From a virus, in IMG/VR virus record IMGVR_UViG_3300042465_004038, positions 1 to 35,150 of that record: a DNA stretch of 35,150 nucleotides. The stretch is one strand, 5' to 3'. This document shows positions 6,952 through 15,825 of the stretch, piece after piece. The notes beneath the pieces are model-generated. The model ran no database searches and had not been told where the DNA came from. It saw only the letters and a program-made list of their open reading frames with translations. A program made the position numbers and the translations under genes. The first letter of the stretch is position 1. Every line of letters begins with the position of its first letter.

Positions 6952-8814
6952 TTATTTAATTGTTGCTTTTCTTATTATACCCTTTACTTTATTTTGTGTA
7001 TTAGTTATGTCGGTTTCAACCACTATAACTTTTCCTGTAGTATTCGTATTGTTTATATCCATAGGCCTGTTTTGATTTAGCATAGATCCGCTTAATGATT
7101 GTGGTATTCTAGGAATGGTTGGAACTACACCACCTCCACCACCATCTCCACCACCTTTAGTTGGAACAGGAGTATCAATAATATTTTTTACTGCTGCTAA
7201 TCCGGCCAATCCAATAGCAATGGATGAGGCAATTGCTAGTGGAGTATTTGCTGCATTTGCTTCTAATGTCTTAGCTATTGCTGAATAGGTTGATATTGTT
7301 GCTGCTGCAATTGCTAGTGCTTTACCTTCAACTGTATTTTTACCAACTAACTCGCTTATTGAATTCAATGAGTTAGCATAAGAATCTAATAATTGTAATT
7401 TTGCATCCTTTTCTTTTTGTGCAATTGCTAATTTAGCATCACTTGTTTGCTTGTCTGATAGTAGCCCTTTTTGATTTAATTCGTCTAAGGCTGCATATCT
7501 CTCTTCAGCACTTAAAACTTCATCTTTTGCTATTTCTTTTAGATCTTCAATATGTGATGCTTTTCTTTCTTTCTCTGCTAAATTTATACTGTCTTGTGTT
7601 CCCTTTTCTCTATCCTTTATAAATTTAGCCTTATCAACTTCAAGTTTTTCAAGACTTCTGTCATACTCTCCTTTAGTTATTAATTTGTTTTTTAAATCAG
7701 CGTCTAATATCTTTTTTTCAATTGCTTGTTGTGTTTCTAGTTCATTTACAGTTCTAGTACCTTTTGCTTTTAAGGCCTCAAGTTCAAAAGTTAATGCTGC
7801 TTTGTTTTCGGCAGCTATTTTTAAATTCTTTTGCTTTTCTAGTTCTTTTAAATCTTTGTTATGACCTGCAATTAATATTTTCTCTTCTTGCTTTAATTTA
7901 TCAAGTTCATCCTTATTATCAACGGCTGCTTTTTGCTTTAGTTTATTTAGCTCTAATTCATGCTTATAAGTCTTTTGACCACCTGCTCTTTCAACTTCTA
8001 GTTCCTTTTCTTTTTGCTTAATTAACCGATCTAGCTTTTCTGCTGCTGCTGCCTCTTCATTTGCTTTTATTCCTGCCTCCGCACCCTTTTTATAATTACC
8101 AACTACATCATAACCCTTTTTTATCTCTTCTAATGCGCCTGCAAAATCTCCTTGTATTAATTTACCAAATGCTTTAAATGGCATTAGTATAGCATTCTTG
8201 ATAACTTCTCCGGCACCATAAGCAACCTCTCTAAGTTTATCAAATATTTTCCCCATATCATTAAAGATCGGAAATGATTTTTTAACGGCTGCAGATATTG
8301 CTTCCCAATTAGCAAGTAATAAACCTACTGCAACAACTATCAAACCTATTCCGGTTGCTCCAATACCTGCCTTGATTCCTTTTAGCGCATCGCCTGCAAC
8401 ACTTTTTAAGTTTTTAAAAGCATCACCCATTCCTAGTAATCCGTTCAAACCTGTAGCAAGTGCAATTGCTCCTTGAGTCTTTGCCATTACTTTATTAAGA
8501 TCTTCACTTTCGGATCCCATGATTGCCATTGCGCCTTGCATAGCTGCGAATCCGTTTGCTGCAATACCAACTACATTTGCTAATGCTTGGAACTTCTTTT
8601 CAGGATTAAAAGCGTCAATAGTTGTTCTTGTATCTGCAATCTTATCTTTTAATTCACCGGCTTTTTTTGCAGCGTTAACAAAGGCTGCACTGCCTTCCTC
8701 AAGTGTTTGAAGTTCGTTTGTAACTGCTCGTAATTCTGCTTTTAAACTTTTAACCGATGTTATTGCGGGTGATGCTTTTATCTCAACATCTACTATTACT
8801 TTTTCAGTTGCCAT
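6952..8814 (-). CDS. Tape measure protein
   Basis: 620 residues. An N-terminal helical region (about 1-100) is followed by a Gly/Ala-rich hydrophobic stretch with a membrane-like segment near residues 145-170 (GATGIGLIVVAVGLLLANW). A very long Lys/Glu-rich coiled coil spans about 255-470, followed by a second hydrophobic Ala/Ile-rich segment (about 490-545), a Gly-rich linker (GGGDGGGGG) and a basic tail. This is the standard make-up of a tape measure, which sets tail length and later aids DNA entry. At roughly 0.15 nm per residue the tail would be near 90 nm, an estimate from the usual rule. It follows the 934-residue tail gene and precedes the head genes. Confidence 0.88.
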   Translation of the reverse strand: MATEKVIVDVEIKASPAITSVKSLKAELRAVTNELQTLEEGSAAFVNAAKKAGELKDKIADTRTTIDAFNPEKKFQALANVVGIAANGFAAMQGAMAIMGSESEDLNKVMAKTQGAIALATGLNGLLGMGDAFKNLKSVAGDALKGIKAGIGATGIGLIVVAVGLLLANWEAISAAVKKSFPIFNDMGKIFDKLREVAYGAGEVIKNAILMPFKAFGKLIQGDFAGALEEIKKGYDVVGNYKKGAEAGIKANEEAAAAEKLDRLIKQKEKELEVERAGGQKTYKHELELNKLKQKAAVDNKDELDKLKQEEKILIAGHNKDLKELEKQKNLKIAAENKAALTFELEALKAKGTRTVNELETQQAIEKKILDADLKNKLITKGEYDRSLEKLEVDKAKFIKDREKGTQDSINLAEKERKASHIEDLKEIAKDEVLSAEERYAALDELNQKGLLSDKQTSDAKLAIAQKEKDAKLQLLDSYANSLNSISELVGKNTVEGKALAIAAATISTYSAIAKTLEANAANTPLAIASSIAIGLAGLAAVKNIIDTPVPTKGGGDGGGGGVVPTIPRIPQSLSGSMLNQNRPMDINNTNTTGKVIVVETDITNTQNKVKGIIRKATIK

Positions 8815-8817
8815 TTT

Positions 8818-11622
8818 TTATAATATTATTGGGTGTAATCTATATTCTAATTCAATCAACATTTGACTGTTTCCTGCTGCTCCTAAATTTCCTGATGCGT
8901 TTATATTTATTGCCAAATCTTTAAATACCGTATCGTTTATATTTCTTGCACGTTGCATCGTTGCAGTTGTTACAGTTGTTATGCTATTATCAAACTCTGC
9001 AAGGTGTGTTCCATCTCCTGCAAATTCAAGTGATAATACTCTTCTTGTATATCCTGTTGGTGGGCTTGTTGCTCCAAAAAATACTGTAACGTATGCTCTA
9101 AATACTTCAATCCAATAGCCTGATTGCGCTGCTAAAATTTGAATTGGTGTACTATGTAAATTTTGTAGTTCTGCAACTGTTAAAAGCCTGCTTGCGTAAT
9201 ATGGTTGATGTATATTATTTATAACAGTTTCATTAGGCATTACACTTTGATAACCATTAGAACCTATGTATGTTCCACCGTTTTGATTTGTAATATTATT
9301 TGCTCCACCTAAAATAGATACACCGTCAGCATTTACTATATTGCCATTTGAATTTACTATATTAGTTCCTCCACTTACGTTATTTTCATAACCTTGTATT
9401 GTATTATCTGCTAGGTATGGATATATATTTCCATTTCTATTACTGTCAAGTACGTACACCGGTTGCTCGTTTCCGTCAATAGTTCCTGTACCGCCGTTTA
9501 TAGTTTTTGTTATTTCTGTAAAAGTAGTTGCTGCAGATAATTTTAAAAAAGTTAAAATAGCCGGATCTTCACTATTGCTATCAAAATCAACTTCGTATAA
9601 TCTATAATACTGCTTGTCTATAAAATAGTAGTTTCTAAAAGATAGTTTGTTTATTTCTAACTCCGATAATTTGATATGAAACTTTACAATTTTAGAATCA
9701 GGATTTGTAATCTCATCAATTCCTTTTCTATGATATAAGTTATAAAGGTTTACATTTGTATACTTAGCTGCCTTATAAAATAACTGTTTAGGCATCTCAA
9801 AATTTAAATCGAAAGTAGGATTTGATAATGAGTTTAAATGGCCAACAAAAGGATATGTAGTATAATTTGTTACAGTACCGGACACCTTACTAGTTATATT
9901 CCAAGTATTTGCAGTGTTTACATTCCCTCCTCTATAAAGCAATCTTAATTTAGCCGGTGTATCTGTAAATTTACCGTTGCTATCTACAAATAGGATCCTA
10001 GTCATTACTCTATCATTAAATACTGATAGCCCTAATGGAGTTGGAGCAAAGATTACTTTTGTCTCAGTTTGATCAACTGCAAAATCGTTTACAATAATTT
10101 TCTTTTTTGTTCCGTACGCATCAATATACTTAGCATCAAATAATTTATTATTTTCGTCTGTATCTTTATCAAAAGTAAATTTGTAATCTTTATACTTTAA
10201 GGCACCCATTGGTTGTATTTCAATGGCTTTACTTACATCTACTTTATTTGTAAAGTCTACTAATGTACTTGTATAAAAAGTGTCTCGTGGTTCAATGATT
10301 AATTTCTTATCATCCAATGGATCGGCCTCTGCATATAGATTAAATGTTTTAAAAATACTACTTAAAAAATCTGCTTGCTTTGTATCGTTTGGTAATATAC
10401 TATTTAACGACATTGTGCCGTTCTCAACAATACTAGCATTAGGATTATTATAAAAATTAGAAGTATTCAGTAAAGAGTATTCAAGGCCTAGATAAGATTT
10501 ATTTGTAATAAATTTAACTTCTATTGTATCTCCTATATTACAAAATAGATCTAGTTTTACAATCTGCATACTTACATCAAAAGTACCGCTTGCAGCTATT
10601 GAAGGAATTACACTTGATTCAGAACATACTATTGATCCGTTTTTATATATATAGATTTGAGGAGTAATGTTTGCTATTGTACTTGCTGATGTATTTTTAA
10701 GTCTTATATTTAGATTTGCTACAAAATCGTAATAACCTTGTTTATTTACAACCTGTTGGTATGTTCCTGTATTATAGCTTGGTGGCGTTGTATCTGCTAC
10801 TATATTATTAAAAGGCAAAGTAAAAGGCAAGAAAGTATCTACACTTGCATACATTGAGTCAACTAATCTATTAGCCTCAAAAAACCTTTCCAATACTTGC
10901 GCTTCTGTTAGCAATAAAGTTTTACCTGTAGCAGGAATCAATATGCTTTTAAACCTTGTTGAATCAAAAAAATCAGAACTATATCTATATCCGGCATCCT
11001 TGAAAATTGCGTCAATTAAGATCCTCAAATACACTTGCGGGTGCATCTGATCTATATAGTGAGTAACTTCATTAGAACTTGCGCCATACTCTATCAATCC
11101 ATAATAATAACCGTTTGATAAAGGTGCAGTCCAACTGTTTTGTATGTTAGTTAAATTCCAAGTATGGTTGTATGCTGATAGATCTAATGCGTTCAACTTC
11201 TTTTCGCCTAGATCCTGAAACAAATTTGCAGTCCTGCCAATGACAATTATTTCATATTCTATTTGATTATCATCTATTACGTTTATATTTGTTAATTGTA
11301 AGTAACCTCTAATTTGTACTATACCGTTTTTATATAGTACGCAATCCGCTTTTAAAGTTGGATTAAAATCAGGAGCAAAGTTGTACGTATTTCCATTTTG
11401 AACGGATCTAGCTAGATTAAAAATATTGCTAAAAATATCATTGTTATTATGAGTACCGGGCAATGTAATAGTTTTTGTAAAATCACTTTTACGTTCTGCG
11501 ACATTCTGTACATCAATAATACTTTTATTAATAGGCAACGCTACGTTCTCATATAGATCTAATTCATATTCAACTATAGATGCTCCTGCTACTTGATTTA
11601 TTATAAGTCTGTTTTGATTCAT
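8818..11622 (-). CDS. Large tail/baseplate protein
   Basis: 934 residues. The N-terminal 150 residues (YELDLYENVALPINKSI, then 'ERKSDFTKTITLPGTHNNND') match a domain I recall at the start of tail-tip proteins in Bacteroidota phages. The centre (about 280-700) is beta-rich. Around residues 735-795 a run of Asn/Gly-rich short strands (GGTNIVNSNGNIVNADG, ILGGANNITNQNGGTYIG) looks like a small trimeric beta-helix or head-repeat, as in fibre-like proteins. It overlaps the preceding gene by one base and lies 3 bases from the tape measure gene. Likely a distal tail or baseplate component; no enzymatic motif is visible. Confidence 0.7.
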   Translation of the reverse strand: MNQNRLIINQVAGASIVEYELDLYENVALPINKSIIDVQNVAERKSDFTKTITLPGTHNNNDIFSNIFNLARSVQNGNTYNFAPDFNPTLKADCVLYKNGIVQIRGYLQLTNINVIDDNQIEYEIIVIGRTANLFQDLGEKKLNALDLSAYNHTWNLTNIQNSWTAPLSNGYYYGLIEYGASSNEVTHYIDQMHPQVYLRILIDAIFKDAGYRYSSDFFDSTRFKSILIPATGKTLLLTEAQVLERFFEANRLVDSMYASVDTFLPFTLPFNNIVADTTPPSYNTGTYQQVVNKQGYYDFVANLNIRLKNTSASTIANITPQIYIYKNGSIVCSESSVIPSIAASGTFDVSMQIVKLDLFCNIGDTIEVKFITNKSYLGLEYSLLNTSNFYNNPNASIVENGTMSLNSILPNDTKQADFLSSIFKTFNLYAEADPLDDKKLIIEPRDTFYTSTLVDFTNKVDVSKAIEIQPMGALKYKDYKFTFDKDTDENNKLFDAKYIDAYGTKKKIIVNDFAVDQTETKVIFAPTPLGLSVFNDRVMTRILFVDSNGKFTDTPAKLRLLYRGGNVNTANTWNITSKVSGTVTNYTTYPFVGHLNSLSNPTFDLNFEMPKQLFYKAAKYTNVNLYNLYHRKGIDEITNPDSKIVKFHIKLSELEINKLSFRNYYFIDKQYYRLYEVDFDSNSEDPAILTFLKLSAATTFTEITKTINGGTGTIDGNEQPVYVLDSNRNGNIYPYLADNTIQGYENNVSGGTNIVNSNGNIVNADGVSILGGANNITNQNGGTYIGSNGYQSVMPNETVINNIHQPYYASRLLTVAELQNLHSTPIQILAAQSGYWIEVFRAYVTVFFGATSPPTGYTRRVLSLEFAGDGTHLAEFDNSITTVTTATMQRARNINDTVFKDLAININASGNLGAAGNSQMLIELEYRLHPIIL

Positions 11623-12785
11623 TACAATGATTGTCTATAGCGTGAATAAGTATACTCCATATCAAATGAAATATTGAATAGCTTTCTATCGTTTAAAAAC
11701 TTTTTTATTTCATAGTTACTATTGGTTATGTTAACTGCTATAAAATTAGTTGAACTCCTCTCTAGGTAAACAACAGGTGAAGTTGCTAACTGCTCTAGCA
11801 ATAAACTTTGCTCTTGACTAATCCAATCTGATTGTATGTTTATATTATCTGTTATTGTAGTATTGTAATCTGTTTTCAAACGATCAGATTTGCTATAGCC
11901 TATTGATAACGGTGCTTTAAATTGTTTTCTTTCAATATCAATATTAGTTTTACTATTCCTTATAAAATTAAATGATTCAAAGGCTCCTAGCTTATTCAAC
12001 CAATGTAAGCGTACGGTTGGATATATAGAACATTCCGGTGTATAAGTAAATGTTTTAGATGCCAATACAGATCCTCCACTAGTTTGTACTTGTACTAAAT
12101 ATGTTCCATTCGCCAAAGGTAAAGCAGATGTATCAAGTATCCATTTTCCTGCATTGATGTTAAATAGGTGCTCCTTTGCCGTTAAAGTTATCACCTGTGA
12201 GTAAGATGTGGCCGACAACAAAACAATCTTTCCTGCCACTCTATTTGGGTCAAAAAACGTGAGTATTTTATTTTGTGATATCTCAATATTTTCATTTACC
12301 GATAAATTAGCATTCAGGAACCCGAACCCGCTTACATTACAATTTACGTATGAGGTTGGAGTAAAGTCTTCAAAATCAAATATTGCGTTTGTAGCAAACT
12401 TATAACTTGACGTACTAGGTGTAGCAGGATCCGATGCTTGTAAAGCACTTAATGTAGGAACACCTGCTATATCATACAACTCTCTAAACTCTACATAATA
12501 CTTTACTCTTGAATTAGTGTTAGCTGCTACATAGGCTGCTTGTGCGTTTAAAAAATCATAACTTACATAATTCTTTAATACGTTACCAATATCAAAAGTT
12601 AGTGTAGCCACTCCCGGTTGAGCCGGATATTTTAACCTAGCTAAAAGAGTTGATGTAACAGTTTCTTTTATGTCTACAACAAAATAAAAGTTTGGTTGAG
12701 CAGTATTTGTACTACTGATCGTATAAGCTACTTGGTTGAATGCTCCTATGAAATTATCAGGAACCGATGTTTTTGTAATTGCCAT
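11622..12785 (-). CDS. Tail protein, unknown specific role
   Basis: 387 residues, beta-rich throughout. It starts MAITKTSVPDNFIGAFNQVA, followed by 'NFYFVVDIKETVTSTLLARL' and a C-terminal half with 'RLHWLNKLGAFESFNF', which I recall from proteins coded just before the large tail-tip protein in Bacteroidota phages. Its stop overlaps the start of the 934-residue tail gene by one base, and it follows the tail-completion-like gene by 3 bases. A distal tail, tail-tip or baseplate role is inferred from this setting. No catalytic motif is seen. Confidence 0.6.
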   Translation of the reverse strand: MAITKTSVPDNFIGAFNQVAYTISSTNTAQPNFYFVVDIKETVTSTLLARLKYPAQPGVATLTFDIGNVLKNYVSYDFLNAQAAYVAANTNSRVKYYVEFRELYDIAGVPTLSALQASDPATPSTSSYKFATNAIFDFEDFTPTSYVNCNVSGFGFLNANLSVNENIEISQNKILTFFDPNRVAGKIVLLSATSYSQVITLTAKEHLFNINAGKWILDTSALPLANGTYLVQVQTSGGSVLASKTFTYTPECSIYPTVRLHWLNKLGAFESFNFIRNSKTNIDIERKQFKAPLSIGYSKSDRLKTDYNTTITDNINIQSDWISQEQSLLLEQLATSPVVYLERSSTNFIAVNITNSNYEIKKFLNDRKLFNISFDMEYTYSRYRQSL

Positions 12786-12788
12786 ATT

Positions 12789-13430
12789 TTAAAATTCTTG
12801 TACTATTGATGCTATTATTTTTTTGCCTAACTCTTTTGACATTGCCTCAGACAAAACTTTTAATCTTTTTTTTCCAACTGCAGGCTCAACGTAATTTACC
12901 GGCTTAATACCGCTTATTTTTGTTGCTATTGCCATTCCTTTTGCGGCCTGTTCTATTGCGTCAAAGTTGGCAACCTTCTTTTTATTCCTAGTTTTATAAA
13001 GTGATTTACTTTTGCCTTTTATTTTCGCAGTCTTTAAACCTAATTTACTAATGTACTCTTTAAAACTATTTACCATTGAATCAGGAGTGCCTAAATTCCT
13101 GAATCTAAATGGTGAGTTTGGTGCTTTTGCGTTTGTCTTGACTCCTTGCACACCTTTGTCTAGAAACTCCCAATGATCCTGCATTGTTACAATCTCTATT
13201 CTTAAATTACCGTTTGCGTCAATTGGATAAGGCTTTGGTGCTAGATCGGCAATAAGTTTTCCCCTGTCTCCGATCCTAGTTTTCTTAGATAGGATCTTGC
13301 GCATAATACCTATACTTTGATTAGCCCAATCAACCATAATTTTTTGAGCACCGCTTGCTATATCCTTTTCAAAATTGGCAGTTGATGAACCGTATTTGCT
13401 ACCTATCTTTGTTCCTTCGCCTTTTGCCAT
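12789..13430 (-). CDS. HK97 gp10-like tail completion / minor virion protein
   Basis: 213 residues, basic. Pattern: N-terminal helices (IMVDWANQSIGIMRKILSKK), a short beta segment around 'NLRIEIVTMQDHWEFLDKGV' followed by 'GVKTNAKAPNSPFRFRNLG', and a C-terminal 'YVEPAVGKKRL' motif. The 'W-x-F-L-D-K-G-V-x-G' core is reminiscent of HK97 gp10-type proteins that fit between head and tail. The start overlaps the end of the frameshifted chaperone extension by 28 bases. Tail completion is the best guess; certainty is moderate. Confidence 0.5.
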   Translation of the reverse strand: MAKGEGTKIGSKYGSSTANFEKDIASGAQKIMVDWANQSIGIMRKILSKKTRIGDRGKLIADLAPKPYPIDANGNLRIEIVTMQDHWEFLDKGVQGVKTNAKAPNSPFRFRNLGTPDSMVNSFKEYISKLGLKTAKIKGKSKSLYKTRNKKKVANFDAIEQAAKGMAIATKISGIKPVNYVEPAVGKKRLKVLSEAMSKELGKKIIASIVQEF

Positions 13431-13684
13431 TGTCTTTTTTCCTCTTCGCTTTTATCTTTGTAGAACACTACTGTATTTAAAAACTCAATTACATTTAAAT
13501 CAAAATAGAAGTCCCATTTAGATCTATCATTGTTAGCCATATTATTTATGACGCCAATCCAACCCCATTTTTCTTCAAATGTTCTACCACTTGTTTGTTG
13601 CTCTTCGCTAGCTTCACCGCTTTCTGTAATTCCTCCTCCAAATAAATTTGGATATTGTTGTGCAACTCCTCGAAATATTTGCAA
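13403..13684 (-). CDS. Tail assembly chaperone, frameshift extension (gpGT-like C-terminal part)
   Basis: A 93-codon open frame, -1 relative to the upstream 205-residue gene, that begins exactly where a -1 slip on the T9 run would place the ribosome. It has no good start of its own; its first codon is a TTG inside the slippery region. The sequence holds 'FEEKWGWIGVINNMANNDRS', then 'FLNTVVFYKDKSEEEKRQW', typical of the T part of tail assembly chaperones in Bacteroidota phages. The fusion would have 160 residues from the first frame plus 93. In lambda the equivalent G and GT proteins chaperone the tape measure during tail assembly. It lies upstream of the tail genes as expected. Confidence 0.8.
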   Translation of the reverse strand: MQIFRGVAQQYPNLFGGGITESGEASEEQQTSGRTFEEKWGWIGVINNMANNDRSKWDFYFDLNVIEFLNTVVFYKDKSEEEKRQWQKAKEQR

Positions 13685-14163
13685 AAAAAAAGCATGATCG
13701 GATAGGCCTGTGTTATCTTCATATGATTATAAAATAGATCTGCAACTTCTTTATGCTTTTCCGGATTGTATTTTAATCTTTTACCGTACCAAGTTCTTTC
13801 AACGCAAATACTAGCTAGAATATTGTGTATGTTATTTACAATATCTTTTTCATCCTTACAAAATGAAGTAGCATCAATATATTGATTAGCACCTAGCTTT
13901 TGAGTTTGCCATATACATTCAAATCTTTTCCATTTAACCCTAAATTTTATTTTGACCTTAGTATTGCTAGTCAATTTTTCTATTTCACTAAATTCCTGTA
14001 AACTTCTAGTCAGATCTTCAATTGGCATAGATTCAATCTCATCAAAAGTTTTATTGCTTACAATGGCTAACATCTTGATACTTTTGTTTATTGCATCGGT
14101 TTCAAAGTCAGATATTGTCTTACATTGTATAAACTGCCCTATTGTTAATTTATTTACTTTCAT
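13546..14163 (-). CDS. Tail assembly chaperone, G-like unshifted product
   Basis: 205 residues, helical, starting MKVNKLTIGQFIQCKTISDF. The first 160 residues are shared with the frameshifted product; the last 45 (CKYFEELHNNIQIYLEEELQ onward) are made only without slipping. The length, position after the terminase gene and before the tail genes, and the -1 frameshift all match a G-type chaperone. Protein-level similarity to lambda gpG is not visible, as usual for this fast-evolving family. The start is preceded by the late A/T motif. Confidence 0.75.
   Translation of the reverse strand: MKVNKLTIGQFIQCKTISDFETDAINKSIKMLAIVSNKTFDEIESMPIEDLTRSLQEFSEIEKLTSNTKVKIKFRVKWKRFECIWQTQKLGANQYIDATSFCKDEKDIVNNIHNILASICVERTWYGKRLKYNPEKHKEVADLFYNHMKITQAYPIMLFFCKYFEELHNNIQIYLEEELQKAVKLAKSNKQVVEHLKKNGVGLAS
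13683..13691 (-). other. Programmed -1 ribosomal frameshift site (T9 run)
   Basis: On the minus strand the zero-frame codons are CTT TTT TTT TGC. This contains a perfect slippery heptamer T TTT TTT at 13690-13684. Slipping back one base gives TTG CAA ATA, the first codons of the 93-codon extension. A palindrome (CCAAATTTATTTGG) lies about 35 bases downstream and may help pausing. Confidence 0.8.
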
Positions 14164-14165
14164 TT

Positions 14166-14180
14166 CTAAATAATATATTT
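14166..14180 (-). promoter_or_regulatory. Late-gene A/T motif, copy 5
   Basis: Minus strand reads AAATATATTATTTAG, two bases before the ATG of the tail assembly chaperone gene, in the 31-base gap after the large terminase gene. Confidence 0.45.
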
Positions 14181-14194
14181 TAGTTGGTTATTTG

Positions 14195-15373
14195 TTAAAC
14201 ACGTATTGTAGCATATTTACCCTGCGGCCTGTTATTTAATTTATTTAAAGCAAAATATCTGATCGCATCTATTGCGTGGTTGGAATGGTCTACAGGTTTG
14301 CCGGTCAATTTTCCGTCTCTATCTCTCTCCCACTGATATGTTCTCAATTCTTTTATCAGGTTAGTAGATTGTTTTGTTATGTTCAATTTATATCTTTTTA
14401 AGATGTCTATGCCGATCTTTATTGAGTCCGCACCCTTAGATGCCGGTTGAACATTAAAGCCCTGCAAACGCAATTCCTGAATTGATTTAGGCTCCGCACT
14501 ATCTGCAACTATATCGTATGGCCTTGTAATATTAATTGACTTCATAAAATTACCGATATCGTTATTTGTCATATTAGTTCTATACAATAATTCATCTATG
14601 TATAATTCATTGTCCATCTTGTATATAGCCATTAGTGTAGTTGGATCGTTTGTAAATCCAAAATCCATTGAGTATCCTAGTAGCTTTGCTTCATCCGGTA
14701 ATCTCTCAACCTGTTGCCAATTATCAAATACAACTCCCTCAAGTGATCCGATCTGACCAAGTCCGTATACCTTCCACCAATTAGCCCAATATGAACTAGT
14801 TGCGGCCTTATCTCTTGCTTTCTCTATTTCTTTGACTAGATCCTTATCTAAGGCCTCATTATCTTTATATGTTAAAACAATCAGATCTGCATCTGAATCT
14901 GTATTTAATTCAGTATGTACCCAAAACTCGCTGCTTGGATTGTAATCTAAGTATATAAATTTCTTTGTACGGATCGCAAGTTGATGGTATGCTTCAAAGT
15001 TTACATTGTTAGCCTCGTTAATGAATAGTACATCTCTTCTTGCGCCTCTTAGCTTATTAGGTTGATCCGCACTAAAGAACTCAATATAAGATTTATTCTT
15101 GAAAGTATACTTTAAGGTTGATTTATTGAACTGATCGTCATTGTAGAATCCGATCCAATCCATAATTTTTAAAAAGTCTTTTAAGGCTCCTCTCCTGATC
15201 TGTGGTATTGTTTCAGCTACAATACTGATCTCACTATTAGGATTCTTATATGCGTAATCAATAAGCATAGGTATAATACTGAATGTTTTTGAACTTGATG
15301 TTCCACCCTGTACAATTCTGATCCTTTTATTCAGTTTAGCAATTTTCTTTTGAGCAGTAGTAATTTTTAGCAT
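14195..15373 (-). CDS. terL: Terminase large subunit
   Basis: 392 residues with both halves of a packaging motor. Walker A is QGGTSSSKT at residues 22-30, and Walker B is DVLFINEA at 114-121. A coupling motif follows at 'YLDYNP' (141-146). The C-terminal nuclease domain has acidic residues in 'YSMDFGFTNDPT' (D237), 'IVADSAEPKS' (D291) and 'DHSNHAIDAIRY' near the end, the usual RNase H-like triad. The protein pumps DNA into the prohead through the portal and cuts it. The order small subunit, large subunit, tail genes is clear, with a 34-base gap after the small subunit. The PBSX-type 'GGTSSSKT' loop is characteristic. Confidence 0.95.
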   Translation of the reverse strand: MLKITTAQKKIAKLNKRIRIVQGGTSSSKTFSIIPMLIDYAYKNPNSEISIVAETIPQIRRGALKDFLKIMDWIGFYNDDQFNKSTLKYTFKNKSYIEFFSADQPNKLRGARRDVLFINEANNVNFEAYHQLAIRTKKFIYLDYNPSSEFWVHTELNTDSDADLIVLTYKDNEALDKDLVKEIEKARDKAATSSYWANWWKVYGLGQIGSLEGVVFDNWQQVERLPDEAKLLGYSMDFGFTNDPTTLMAIYKMDNELYIDELLYRTNMTNNDIGNFMKSINITRPYDIVADSAEPKSIQELRLQGFNVQPASKGADSIKIGIDILKRYKLNITKQSTNLIKELRTYQWERDRDGKLTGKPVDHSNHAIDAIRYFALNKLNNRPQGKYATIRV

Positions 15374-15407
15374 AAATGCGATTTGTCCACCGTATAGACA
15401 ACCGGTT

Positions 15408-15824
15408 TTATTGAGTTTCTTGGTTTTCTTGAATATTTAAATCTAGGCCTTTAAAGATCTCTCTTTCACCGGATACTTCCACTTCTTGTCTCTCTACATA
15501 TCCTCTCTTCTTTCCTTTAGTCTTTAAATAGAATATTATTGAACTTGGGTTGGGTGCATCCTTTACTTCTACTATGTCACCTTTGTTGGTAACAACCTGA
15601 TGCTTAGCACCCATCATTAATTGGTTCAATTGAGACTCGGCAAAGTCAATAGCCATATCACTTATACCTTCAACTGCTTCTTTATACTTCTCGTCATCTT
15701 TTAACCAAGCATAATGTGTACTTCTATCTATGCCAACTGTCTTGGCTGCTGTTGTTACTATTCCTAGACTTTTTTCAAGTGCTTCTAGCATAGCTTTTTT
15801 TATTGTAGGATTATGTGGGTTCAT
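15408..15824 (-). CDS. terS: Terminase small subunit
   Basis: 138 residues. A helix-turn-helix lies at about residues 20-50 (GIVTTAAKTVGIDRSTHYAW), followed by 'LKDDEKYKEAVEG' and a helical oligomerisation region (DFAESQLNQLMMGA). It ends in a Glu/Gln-rich tail. This is the typical small terminase subunit that recognises the phage packaging site and hands DNA to the large subunit. It lies just upstream of the large subunit and one base after the end of the dioxygenase gene, so the modification genes and packaging genes appear co-transcribed. Confidence 0.85.
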   Translation of the reverse strand: MNPHNPTIKKAMLEALEKSLGIVTTAAKTVGIDRSTHYAWLKDDEKYKEAVEGISDMAIDFAESQLNQLMMGAKHQVVTNKGDIVEVKDAPNPSSIIFYLKTKGKKRGYVERQEVEVSGEREIFKGLDLNIQENQETQ

Positions 15825-15825
15825 A

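Noticed and set aside
13403-13684. 93-codon frame as an independent gene
   Set aside because: Its only start is a TTG inside the T9 slippery run; its position and content fit a frameshift extension.
15383-15401. TTGTC/GACAA stem between terminase genes
   Set aside because: Only a 5-bp stem with a 9-base loop and no T run; too weak to call.
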